This document shows positions 14,301-26,345 of a DNA stretch of 64,000 nucleotides, piece after piece (within the stretch, counting starts at the first letter, position 1; each line of letters begins with the position of its first letter). The DNA is taken from contig PTFA01000024.1 of the NCBI GenBank assembly GCA_003342895.1, positions 3,113,052 to 3,177,051 on the forward strand. Direction: 5' to 3'. The translations under genes and the position numbers were made by a program. The stretch comes from Casuarius casuarius. Taxonomy: Eukaryota > Chordata > Aves > Casuariiformes > Casuariidae. A model generated the notes under the pieces. The model ran no database searches and had not been told where the DNA came from. It was given only the letters and a program-made list of their open reading frames with translations.

Positions 14301-15089
14301 AAGGAATCTATTTAGGAGCTGGGAGTTGTTCTTGTGCTTTAAAAAATCCTCAGCAACACACAACAGGTTTTTTTGAGCTAAGACTGCTTTGCTGTAGATT
14401 TTATATTTTACAATGTAGGTTTTCCTGCCTGACAGTGTTCTCTTTATTGTAATAGTTTGTTTCAACAGTTTTGTACCACAAATGCTAATGCTACAATGCA
14501 TTGCATTTGTTTTGCTTTGCAGATTGGTGAAAGCTTTGTGTGTGTGTGTGTTTGTTTTTGTTTTTTTAAATCTGGAAGTAATCATTAATGGCACACGTAA
14601 GAGACCTAAGTTGAAAAGAAAATGAAAGAGCCATTTCACTTTAAGGCTAGTATTTGCTATTCTTATTGCACCCAAAGAAAAAAATTCTATGAGCAACAGT
14701 ATTTTTATGTGCAGTTTCAGCATTAGTCATAAGAGCTGTAACTCATCTCATTATAACATTAACCACAGGCTATGTATACACCTACAGCGTAGCATTTTGT
14801 TCTTGTGTTTGAAATATTGTGCTGGTACAGTTAGAGTTCTTTCGTCTTTGCTTCTAATGCAGTTCAGTTCTGCCCTGGATGCTGCAGTCTTCTATTGTGG
14901 TGCAGGTCACGTAGCACTGAATGAACAAGATTGCATGAATAATGTGCTTTTTATTCAGCGATTGGATAAAAATGAATGCCCTCAACACCTACGTACATCC
15001 AATCTCCACCACTTCCTGTGTGCTTATTCTTCCTGAAGCTTTAATTATTTATCCTTGGAGAGAATTTGACAGTTACAAGTAGTCACGAC

Positions 15090-16830
15090 TCAGCAGATTA
15101 ACCCTACAAAAGCCAGAACCCATTTCCATATCACGTCGACTGAGATGTGTCATGGAATCGAATGTTAATTTCGAAGTAATATGACCCCCAATTAACATGA
15201 AAAATTAGGCATGCCGAAATAAGACATATTTTTAAAACTAGTACTATCTTTAATGAAATTAAAATTGATTTAATATTCTTGCTAATTTTAACAGGTAATC
15301 TTTAAAGATTGAGGGTGTAATAAGCTCCAAAGACTGATATTGGCATTCTGCAATGAAAATGCATTTTCAGGAGATAATGGCCAAGTGATCGGGAAAACAA
15401 TTTTAGTTACAAGTCAAAGTACGTTCATAGTTGCCCATCAAATAGTATTGTATATTGGTGAGGAAATATTTGAATTACAGAAGGGAATGCCTGCTAATTT
15501 TGTTACTTGCTCTTTATAAAACGTGTTCAAATTATATCAAAATTATACACATAGGAGTTAGTTAAAAGGAAAAGAGCCTTAGAAATAAACTTGATCTTTA
15601 TATTGATTATAGAGAGAGAAAGGGAGGGAGAGAATGTGTCTAAGTGTATATATGTGCATATATGTTTGTCTACTTGTTTTGAGTGCAAGATCATCAATGC
15701 AATAGTAAAATGATTTTTAATATGAACATTTTGTTTGCTAAAGAGATTTGTTGTATTGGCTGCATTTTAGAAACCGATGCCGGAAAGGCCAACATTAGGA
15801 CACACTGCAGCAACTTGTTTGTTGTTAATATAAAGTGTGTTGTCTCCCCCGCCCCCCACCCCCCGGCAATAATGTCCTGCATGGATGCAGATTTTTTTTC
15901 ATTCATTCTTTAGGGAGAGCTTCCATATTTGTATATCGAAATCAGAAGTAGTGATGGAATATAGTGGTATTGACATAATCAGGACTGGACTAGAAGGACC
16001 AGAATAGCACAGAGACATTTGTGTGTGCTTTTACCTGTAGACTGTGCCCTTGTTCTGTTGAATAACATTATGGTATTATCTGACTGGACGGCATGAATCA
16101 CTGCATCTAGGGGCACATTATGTCTGTGTGATTAGGTTGCATAATTTAGGAATATGCCCAGAACTGAAACTACTAATGGATTGATTTAAGCCTTAAGAGT
16201 TACCCAGTAAATCTGCACCTGATACAGACCTCATTTAGCTCCACATGCTAAGAACAGACTCATTAAGTATAATGTGAGGTGTTTTTATTGTGTGCTTATG
16301 CTTACAAACAGTAAACAATGGGATAATTAATTACGGTAGCAATTTATCCAAGATTGTGACAGCTTCTCCATCACTGGAAATTTTTAATCAAGACCAGGTA
16401 TTTTTTTTTTTAAGTACTCTATGGTCCAGTGAGGAATTAATTCATAGAAGATGTATTCCCTGTATTATGTGAAAGATTAGAGTAGATATTAACAGTGGCT
16501 CCTTTTTGCCTTTTGTTCAAGGAATTATTAATTTTGAATATTAGGGTTAAGCTTATTTCAAGCCTGTTAGTAAACTGCTAATTACATAATGTCACATTTA
16601 GTGCTATTTGAAAGAAGGTGCAACTGAACAGCTGGATTAGTGTTGGGATTTGCCAAAATACTGAGGAATCCTGAGTTTTGTATTCTAATTAGCAATAGGA
16701 ATCATAATCACGGTGAGATGGATCTTTGACAGATGAACTGAACTGCTTCTAATTACTTTGGAATTTGGCAAACACAGATTTTAAACTTTTGAGTGTTAAC
16801 GTGAGAAATATTAATTGGAATAACCATAGT
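15090..16830. promoter_or_regulatory. Candidate conserved non-coding block
   Basis: Long AT-rich stretch without repeats or frames and with many homeodomain-type TAATTA/ATTAAT cores (e.g. around 15190, 15260, 16325, 16525, 16690, 16750, 16810). It has the texture of vertebrate developmental enhancers. This is judged by eye and cannot be proved without alignment. It contains a purine tract with a TATATGTGCA repeat (15610-15670) and a C-run (15846-15862). Confidence 0.3.
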
Positions 16831-19800
16831 AAAAACAAGTGCACAGAAGTACAGTGATATGCTGAGGTACCATCAAGTGATTCTTCTAAACATTTGTGAC
16901 AGATTTATCCCAGTCTGCAGGAAGACATGGGTAAAAAGTAGGTTGGCATATTTTATGAGACAAATTAAGGGCATATGAACATTTCCAGGATTTCAGAGAA
17001 GAGAGAATGTGGTCTGAATTTCCAAACTTATGTTAGAAAATCATTCTTACTCCAAAATGTAAATACTACTCTATAGTATAGTACAAAGTCTTTTCACTCC
17101 AACATAATGACAGCAAAACAACTCCAGCTAACCACGTTGACTGTGATGCAGATGTTTTGGACACAATCTGTGAGGTTTTCCGGTGCTGATAGGATACCCC
17201 ACAGTAACGTATAAAGCATGTTTATCAAAACCAAAAAGTACAAAAAGAAGAACTTACATGCCTAAGAGCATAATTTTCAAAGCAGTAATGCAAGACGAGG
17301 TCTTGGAAGAATATTCTACTTTGGGTAAGTATCTGGTTTTAGGATAAACCTATGATAGGCTTTGCTGATTTCTAAATACACTCTTCAATTAAAGCTGTTT
17401 CTATGGGTGAAGACATTTACAGTCCATTTACATTCTATTTCAAGTTTACTTTTTATTTAGATTTAAGAAGGATTGGCCAACACTGCAGCGTCCTCCCTGC
17501 TGGGGGCATGGGTAGAATTTCTCTTTTCTTCCCCCCTCCTGTTTATCCCCATGAATATGGTGTTATGTAATATCTTTGAAATCTCCCCCTCTTTGTTATA
17601 TTTGGCTGAAGTTGGTCAGGGGTTTCAGTAACTGTTGATTGATGGATGATGCACAGACAGACTTACAGAGTTACGGGGCAGTTACAGAGATAACCAAGAA
17701 ATAGAAACCAAGCTAAAGTGAGCTGGGCATGAATTTGAAAGTCACTGTTTAAGTAAAGGACACTTTTATCCTTTCCTAGCAATTAATTTTAATTTACCTT
17801 GGCCGAATTTCTAATCAAAACAAACAAACTAATGATGATTTAGAAAATAAATACATTTCTTACAAGGGCACTTAACAGCCCTTAAAGATCATTTTCATAT
17901 TGTGAAAGTTCAGTAAAATCTCCAGTACTGCTGAAGGAATATTCTGCTGGTTCAACACATTGTAATGCATTATTTATTAATAAGGATCTGGGCATCTGTG
18001 GTACTGAGAAGTTTCAATTTTTATTATCTTGAAGTAAAAGTTACTTGATAAAAAGGGAAAAGTTGTTATGGGGAATAGAAAAATAGCTCTTTTTCCTCTG
18101 ATTTTTGACAGTTACTCTCCATATTGCGAAGAATTTACCTCTTTTTTTCAGTCAGCCTTTTCTTTTTAGTCTGCTGATTGAGGCCCACAAGATAATCTTG
18201 AGGACATAAATGATAATTATGGGAAAATGAACCATACAGATCCTCCCTGCACTCCTTGTGCGTCATCCTTCTGTTCATTGTGTGTCGCCTCTCTTGGCAC
18301 TACATAACCCTCTATGCAGCCCTCCTCTTCCTTGCATCATGGAAACACTGTTTCTGCTGCAAAGGGCCCTCTCAAGGCTGAAGAAGATGGTTTGTCTTTG
18401 GGTGACATGTTATATACTGCTTGCTTTCAAAAAGCACTAAAAGTTGAAGCAACGACTGATTCTGCTTTATGTATTTGTTACAGAAATGTTTTTGCTGGTC
18501 AGTGCGATATGCTTCAGAACAGATGACAAAGGCAGTCCATTGCAGCCCTCCTAAATAGGTTAAGCTGTGGTCTTAATTTCTGATGGCCCACACTCACTTC
18601 TTTCTGCCTGGTACAACATGACCTTGCTGGGATTTAGATGCAAGTTTACCATTGTCCTTCTTCCCTCTTTAAGATATGATGTTCAGGATGATGATTTAGC
18701 TGCCCTTCGATGCTAGAGAGATGTACTCTGTAGAGAGGAAAGGCTCCTTCTGACTTCCTTCACTTCTTTGGACAGCAGAGGGCACGTGTTAGTTTTGTGT
18801 ATCTTAAGTTTGTGGTTGTGTGGGATGGCTGTGTGTACAGACATCATAAATGTGTCTGAGTGCTTGAAAAAGTTATGAAGCTATGTTATAGAGCAGTTGA
18901 ATACAAGATTTGCATATAGTGAGTTTTTTCTAGTAGAGTATTCCTTTGCTACTTCCTAAATTTTTTTGGGGGGGGGCCAAAAATGTTAAAACAAAATTAA
19001 AAAACAAAGCTAAAATGTTTTTGGCGAGGTAAGAAAGAGCATCAGTCCATAAATATTACCATCTACCTGCACATCATGCATTAAACCCTTCCAACATCTT
19101 CCTTTTCCGTCATTTGACTGTCATGGTGGACTCTAAGCATTCATATTTACATTTGAGCCACTGCACAGGGGACAGACGTGCATATTTATTCGGATGCAAA
19201 ATTTTATGCAGTAGAGTTATTTCAGCACTAACTACAGAATTTGTAGTTTAATTGTACTTAAGGGTTTTGTAGCCACATGGCAATCTTAATGCTTGTATCT
19301 AAAAAACAGATTTCTGGTGGTTTAGATATGCTGGACAGGCATGTGTTGGTCAGGTGCTGTGCAAGAGCAGGCTTTTCGTGTTAATAGCTATTAGAAAAGA
19401 GGCTTAACAGATTGCTTCGGTGCCACATAGTAATTTTATAGAGGTGTAGATCCTTACTCTTTCCTATCGCAGGCAAACTGAAAAATAACAGCAGACAATC
19501 AACATTTATACAATGCAAAATGTTAACTATAGTAGTACTGTTCAGTTAGTTCTTCAGATGTGCTGTTGCTTAAACTTGTTGAACTGCTTTGAGATAACAG
19601 TACTACTGTTGCCACAAGGTATTGCTGAGTCTGTCTGCTTTCCATGCTAGCTATTAGGATTCTTCCTTCTGCTTTAACTTGCATTACTTATTACCATAAT
19701 AGGCCCTTTCAGGCCATGTGGTGGCTTCAGTCCCTTCTCTCTTTCTCCCCTGTAGAAGCGGGAGCTGCAGTCCATGTCTCTCCCAGTGGCATTTCTCTGA

Positions 19801-20148
19801 TGCTTCCCTAGAGCCCAGCAGCTGGCAGTGAGCACAGTACGACCCTGGAGTCAGACTACTCATTTCTCAGCAGACTGCAGCAGTTGCACTTTTTCTTGCT
19901 TTCACATGCTTCTGGGAGAGCTCTTCTGGCCTGGACACCCAACAAACAGATACAGTGACTCACAACAACAAGGCGTACAAATAATGCATGTCTCCCACCT
20001 TCTGAATTTACTTGGAAGAATACTATTGCAAATAACCCTGTACTGTTAGTATTTACCATCTACTGAGGAATTTTCAGAATTCTTTCAGAAGAAGTGGTGA
20101 TCAGTAATCAGTTCAGTTCAATGTTTTATTCAATGAATCAGAGCCTAG

Positions 20149-20208
20149 AACTCATCTGGCTGAAAAAAATAACCATTTTTTCTGGGTTATTCTTCAGCCA
20201 GATTGGTT
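20149..20208. other. 60-nt imperfect stem-loop
   Basis: TCTGGCTGAA (20155-20164) pairs with TTCAGCCAGA (20193-20202), and AATAACC (20168-20174) with GGTTATT (20185-20191). A 3-versus-1 base internal loop separates the two stems, the terminal loop is 10 bases, and partial pairing continues outwards to about 20149/20208. It lies in intergenic DNA and has no known identity. Confidence 0.8.
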
Positions 20209-21010
20209 GTCTGTAGCATGGCATAAATGTTTTATACTACCACAGCAAAGGTGATGCAAAGTAGGAGGGCAGGGGCAGGCTGAGCAGTTCTTGCTACTGC
20301 CACCAAATGTCTACCCATGCCTCCAGACTTTTGGTCTGATGTGCAATGTAAGACAAAGATGCCCGTTTATCTATTGCTATTCTATCTATTGCTTTTCTGT
20401 TCTCATCATTTGGATTATACCTTTTCCATAAGAGGAGGGGAACATACAGTTTAGGAAAGTTCAATACTTTTAATGGACTGCTGTCTACTAAGACAAAGTA
20501 CAGTTAGCATTCATTTGAAAAGCTACAGCAAGAGCACTGTGCAGTTCTCTGTGTGATGCCACTGCAGCAAATAAGAGTTTTGCATAAATGCCTGCCTATA
20601 CACAGAAACTCCTTGGGAAGCTATGTCAATGCTGTAAAAGGTCTTATGTATGAATCGTTCTAACATTATTATCATCATCCTTGTCATTGTTGTTCTTCTC
20701 ACCAATATTCAGCAATCCTAGGAAAGAGTAGGTACTGGATTTAAATCTTCTAGTGGTGGTAAAACTCGTATTTGTATGTATACTGTATACGTAATAAGCT
20801 ATTTTTCATGTGTTTTAAAAGATAATGTCAACAATATTTAGACTTTCACAAAAATGTACAAATACTTTTTGAATCACAACTATTAAAGTGTCATTTATTT
20901 TAATAACTTACACCTCATAGTTTGTTTTCTATGTTTTTATCAGGTTGCCTAGGAAATCTTACAGAAAAGAAACAATTAAAATTCCCAAACTTGCATTTGG
21001 GTTAAGAAAT

Positions 21011-21070
21011 CTGCAATGAAATTCTGCTTCCACTGAAATCAGTTGGAAACTAGTGACGTCAGAACTTCAC
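21011..21070. repeat. Second copy of the CACTGAAATCAGT repeat
   Basis: GAAATTCTGCTTCCACTGAA, then ATCAGTTGG and GACGTCAGAACTTCA, fit the layout GAAATCCTGGCCCCACTGAAATCAATGG ... CAGGATTTCA of a palindromic sauropsid repeat. The core 21031-21043 is identical to 3822-3834. Confidence 0.4.
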
Positions 21071-24000
21071 ATACAGCTTTTTTTAAAGCAACTTTCAAAC
21101 TGTTCATAGGAAAACAAGCTATAAACAGAAGAAAAAGAAAGCAAACAAAAATAGAACAAAAACAGATACCTTATTACAAACTAGGAAAGAGAACAACTGA
21201 ATTATTAAATGCATCTCACGAATTAAAAACAAAAAGATATAGGCCTGACTAACAAATAATTGACTGGTTCCTCAACAATAAGCAGACTGCAAACAGAATC
21301 CTTGCATAATATGTCAATGACCTGGGTTGCTGTTTATGCTCTCCTCCAAATCTTGAAATTTCCTAATTGTTTAAAATAAAAAAATGTGCCTTGAACATCT
21401 TAAACATTTATCTGGATTTCTCATTTGTCTCTGTTTCAGAGACAGATTTTGTTATTAGCACCAGGAAATTTTATAATGTTGCATTTTAATTGCTCTCTTG
21501 CCTTCTGGCTTCTAAGTTTCATGGTAGATGAATGAGAACTTTCATGTCCTCATGCATGAGCATGTCCTCATTCTCAGTCTTTATTCACCTGTCCCATCTC
21601 TGACAGTTACAGTGGGCAGAGAAACTTGGACATTAATACATATATGCCCAGAAGACCTGTCATTTCTGTCAGGATGAGTGCATCACAAGGCCAGAGAGAA
21701 GATTATGGGTCTGTTATTCTGGAATTTATATAGTACAGTTTGTCACTTGTGTGATAGCTTGTGGAAAGAAAACAAGACTGGGAAGTATTTTGGGGGGAAG
21801 CAGAACCCCTGTCCGGTGTGAAGCTTCAGCTGGATTGTGGCTTCTGGTGCAGAAGACAGGCAGTAGCTCGTGGCTGCTCAAGTCCATGTCTACACGAGCT
21901 CTTTTCCTGCAGTCACCCAAGAGGAATATCAGCCTGAAGCAATTGCTGCTGAGCTCCTTGTGTCTCCACTATGGTTAGGTTAGGGAAGTTGTTCAGTTTT
22001 AAATATGTTGCTTCATGTAAAAACACTGAAGTTAGTTGCACTGTAAATTGCCTGTGTAGCAACTTGAGTGGCCCTGATGAGAAAGAGGAAGAGTGGAAGT
22101 AAAACAACGGGTCAGCAAAAGACTCTCAGAAATGAGCTCAGCTGGCAGTAAGAAAAATAATATTTTTAAAATCAGTAATGGAAGTGGTATAGGATCTAAA
22201 GGTATTGTCAAGGAGGGGAAAAATACCCTGGAGTTCAAGTGGGACAGGGAGGATGAGGAAGAGCGCCTACAGAGGACTGGGGCAGGTGGGGGCAGTCCAC
22301 ACAGACATGGCAGAGCTGTGAGCTGTGCTTAGGAAATACAGCCCTTTTATATCGCTGCTACTTTTCTTATCTCAGGGGTTAGCGTGGAGAAAGGAAGAAT
22401 TTACTATAAAAATTTGGTTTTTTTGTAAGAGCAGGTCCCATGCTACAGAGTTGATTTAGGGCTGGTTCGTGGATTTTAGTGCACTTCCATGTCTGATCCT
22501 GCCTGGCAAGAGCATAATGTCATGTTCTGTTTCGGGTATTATCTCAGATCCGTCTTTACTCTGAACTTTTATGTAATGTTGACTTTTAACAGTAGGCCCA
22601 CAGGAGCCACTAATGGAGTACAAGGAGTTACAAGTTTCATTTTCTTCCAAATTTTTCATGTCATATTTCACAGGATGAAAATGTCTTTAGACAAAATTGT
22701 TTCAGTATTTTCAAGTACCAGAAAAACATCCTGCTTGTGCAGGGTCAGCTTCTGGCTTAAAAACTGAGCCGCTCCACAGAAATGTGTACGCGTATTTCAG
22801 ATTTTCGCCAATGTAAATTAAGAAGTTGATCATTAATGATTAATAATCGCTGATTTTAAGCAGTAATATTTCCACCAGTGTGGTTTTCCAGAGGAATAAC
22901 TTGCAAAGCTGCAGATAATGCTCCCATGTACTCGCAGGGCCCACCCTTAGCAATAAGGTTGCCATGGAAACAGCAAAACTGTGATCGCGTGAGAGAGATG
23001 GGGAGAGAACGAAAGGGAGATGAGGGAAATTTGCAGCAATTTTTCACTGAAATAACCGGAATTTGTTAAAATGATGTAAAAGCACACTTTTTTGCAAGGG
23101 AAGGGCTACAGTCTTGGGGGGGGTCTTTTTTTTTTTTTGCATAGGACAGTAATGCCATATTAGCTTTACAGAAACAGGTCTGACTCAAACACCCAGTATG
23201 GGAAAAATCTAAGTGATGTGAGGCCGCTCCATGCTTATTTCCTGCAAAATGTTTTGAAATAGAGGTATATAGCCACAGCTCTCTTTAATCTCACTGCTGG
23301 AAACTTCAGCTCCTTTGAATATTTCTGTCACCTGTGTGAGTCTCCCTTGAAATCAGAGCAGCGTGAAGCTGAGCACTGTGTGCAGGTATATCAGAGGCAG
23401 AGGAAGACAGAATACGATACATCAAGTATGTACAAAGAGAATTAGCTACATCGAAATTATTCCAGAATTTGTCTTTCCTTAAAATAGCTACATACCTTCT
23501 TAAGAAGATTACGCCATAATGCTTTGTTGTTTGTCGCAGTGTTTTTTTGCTTCTCTGTAACCATGTCAGCTGAGGTTGTCCCACAAATAAAGCTGGATTA
23601 GATCTGATTAATAGATGCATAAAAGATTTCTGGTAAATATCTAGCTCATGCAAAGAAGAGTGGTATTTTCCCTTCTCGATTAACTGATTGAGTGAAGGTA
23701 TGTCCCAGCAGGATATTAGAGGCCTTTGTACTATTGAAATTTGCCTTTTTATGCGAGGAATTGACCATTTTGACACTGAAGATTCTGCAAGACATTTTGC
23801 CAAAACAGAGCATTAATCCTTGTGTCTTTATCAGGTGACAGTGTGAAGAATATCCTATTTATCTGATAGAGTAATCATGGTGATATTAGTTGTTTATGTC
23901 CTGTTGTAAAAAGGTAAGTCAACTATGATGGCCCAATGACCACTTTTCATGTGTTCTCAGTGGAACCGATAGTGATATCTGTACTTAAGGCTGTCTGACA

Positions 24001-25959
24001 TTTTCCCTCTTCCTTATAGTTTTGCTAAACCTGAATCTGTTTGGATTTTTTTTTCCAGAATCAGTCTTCTCATGCTCTTTTTTTTTTAAAGTTCATTTTA
24101 GTCCAAGAGCAATTTTACTACCCCTGAGCAGGAGTTGTTGAAATGCAGAAGGCCTTACAGCACATTTTAGCAGTTTCTAGCCCTTATTTGTGTAGAATAC
24201 ATATTTACCACAGTGTGGTAGTAGCATTAGATTGTTTTTATGATTCTGATAATATGTTAATATTTCTCTAAATACAGGCCACTATAATGACCATTTTCAC
24301 ATTCAGGAGAGTTTCTTACTAAAAATCATGGAACATTTCAGTTGTACTGGCTATGTTTCCTTTTTATGCTGATCACAAAATGTTACCCTGTTTAGCTTGT
24401 GTGTTGATATTGCCTCCTACCTTTGTGGTATCAGCAATTTAATCCTATTAAACCTTATCCTAGCAGTGGAAAACAAAATTTTAGTTTTCCCCTTTCCTTT
24501 CTCTAATCTTACACCCCAATATCAGTCTTTTTCTCCCCTTTGCTAGTAATAAAACTTCCTTTCTTCTGAAATACAGGCTGCAGAGGTAGTTAAGATACAG
24601 AAGGAAAAAGGCGGACAGCTAAGGATGAGCTTTTGAGAGCTACTTGGAGGGAAAAGAGGAAGAACTGTCACAGGAGACACTAAATGAGTCAGGTGAGGAG
24701 AGGAGCCATAAGAAGATAGAACTGAAAAACCAGTGGAGGAAAGTTCCGAAAAAGAGGGAATTGTCAAAGGTGCCAAAATCACTAATACTTCAAAAGAACT
24801 GCTATGCTGCGTCAGAGAGGGCATATCTCCTAATTGTGTATGTATTGTTAGGATTATGTATTATTTTGCATTTAACAACATTGAATTTCTACCCGCCACT
24901 TTATTACTCGGTCAACAGCAGACTCATTGTTCCATGGCCGTTTATTACTCATGGTGGCAGTGTGTCAGGCTCACATCCCTGCTAAAAGGAAAAAAAAAGG
25001 TTCGTTTTCGACTTGAATACACTTTACTAGCTGACCTAGTGTAGTTGCAGCAATACAGCTCAGGGGTTATGCTGGTGGATGGTGAGGAACCAGAAAAGGC
25101 TTAGAAAGCCTGGAGTGGGAGATGATGCTGGCAGGACTGAGGGGAGAATTAGGAGTAGTATGCAGGGAGAGATATAGGAAGGAAATGGCAGATTGAATGT
25201 TTTACTAGCAATAGTGCTATGACAAACTCTTACTAATAGTAGTAGCTAAGCTCAGTAGTTTAAGTCTAGCATGGCATTGTATGCATGCAGGCTATAATAG
25301 TGTTATTAGAAATATCCAAGGAGACCTTTGAATACTCTGGCATTAGAGAGGAAGTAACTATATCCTAATTTTAATTGCAATTTATGCTTATTACAAGGCC
25401 TCTTAATTTTGATCTGTATTTCCTGGAGTTGGATTTGGACCTGCTGACTGTAGGGCAAAGTTTTTACCTTTTCCAGTCCCAAGAGCCAGAAAAGGCTAGA
25501 TTTTCAAATGACCACTTGTATCAGTTTAGGGCCAGATTTGCAAAGGAGATCCGTTTCTAATCAGACACTGCAATGAGCAGCAGATTTCAAGCATTCAGGA
25601 GTTCAGCAGCTACCACTCTGTTTTAACAGCTACTGTCAGATTTTCAGGATATCAGGATATCAGACCCCTTGGTAGCATTCCTAGGGCCAGGAAAACAGTG
25701 TCGGAAGTTAGTCCTTCTGCTGGTGCTCTGAGAAGCTTTAACCCTCTGCCTCTCTTTCACTGCATTGTCGATCATGCTGATTTTAAATACCCACTGCACT
25801 AATAGGGTAAATAAGCATTCACATTTTTTCCAGCCGTTATTTTGCATCAGAGCTGTCTGAATGTGAACCTGTAAAATCTGTGAATCTGCCGGTAGGCATA
25901 CAGAGCAGCCAAACATCAAACCAAATGTGCACATTCATGTTCCCATCCTGGATGTAAAT

Positions 25960-26345
25960 GAACCAGCCGAACGAACATGCCGGGGAGCAACCCGGATTCA
26001 GCTCTGTGGCTTTTCTCTCTTGCCACCCTGTTGGATGCCCCTCGCCTTTCTCCGGCAGCCCCCTGTCCTCCCTGGGGGCTGCACGGACCACCGCCGGCCG
26101 CCGCGCCTGCTGCCTTGGTTTTCTGGCGTCGCTGCGGAAAAGCTGCCGCCCGCGATGGGAATGGGATCTTCCACTATTTAGCAAGGCTTTGCTGAATGAG
26201 TCATCAAAGCGGGCTGGTATTGGCTGGGCTGGTTAGCACCCAAGGGATTGCCTGGCAGAGGCTGCGAGGCCTCGCTTCATTCACAGAAATGTGGGGCTGC
26301 TAGCCAGCCCTTTCATTCACACGCGCAGAATCTCATTCACATTTT
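25960..26345 (+). promoter_or_regulatory. CpG-dense block, probable SHC3 promoter / first-exon region
   Basis: This is the densest CpG stretch upstream of SHC3. Roughly twenty CpGs fall in the 190 bases from 25970, including clustered CCGCCGG / CCGCCGCG runs, in DNA that is otherwise CpG-poor. It lies about 2 kb before the SHC3 start codon. It contains an AP-1 type TGAGTCA (26197-26203), an inverted CCAAT box (ATTGG, 26219-26223) and three TCATTCACA copies. No TATA box is evident, as is usual for CpG promoters. The link to SHC3 is inferred from position and orientation only; a transcription start cannot be placed from sequence alone. Weak open frames on both strands here are a by-product of high GC. 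Confidence 0.6.
26277..26341 (+). repeat. Three copies of TCATTCACA at the promoter edge
   Basis: The nonamer TCATTCACA occurs at 26277-26285, 26313-26321 and 26333-26341, spaced 36 and 20 bases apart, at the 3' edge of the CpG block. Three exact copies in 65 bases is unlikely by chance and may reflect a repeated factor-binding site. The factor is unknown. Confidence 0.7.

Larger units (their letters stand above)
4801..15089. other. Intergenic DNA, no gene seen
   Basis: AT-rich and without recognisable exons. It has one undetermined base (N at 5087), a purine/pyrimidine-rich stretch with CTC repeats (about 13488-13530) and a short TG repeat (about 14537-14551). A minus-strand open frame at 14187-14723 runs through low-complexity sequence and looks like chance. 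A weak resemblance to a CTTAGGCACCTAA-type sauropsid repeat is present near 11860-11930. Confidence 0.7.
16831..25959. other. Intergenic DNA, no gene seen
   Basis: No exon of a known gene is visible. The stretch 17750-18010 (AGCAATTAATTTTAATTTAC and following) again looks like possible conserved non-coding DNA. The stem-loop at 20149, a repeat copy at 21011, a G-run (18968-18976) and a G/T tract (23116-23139) are the only structured items. A short tandem duplication, CAGGATATCAGGATATCAG, is at 25644-25662. Confidence 0.65.

Noticed and set aside
14187..14723. 178-codon minus-strand open frame
   Set aside because: It runs through low-complexity sequence (TG and A/T repeats giving KTKTNTHTHK), has no family resemblance and no splice or promoter context.
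25837..26236. Several overlapping open frames on both strands
   Set aside because: A stop-poor by-product of the GC-rich CpG block. None shows a known domain.
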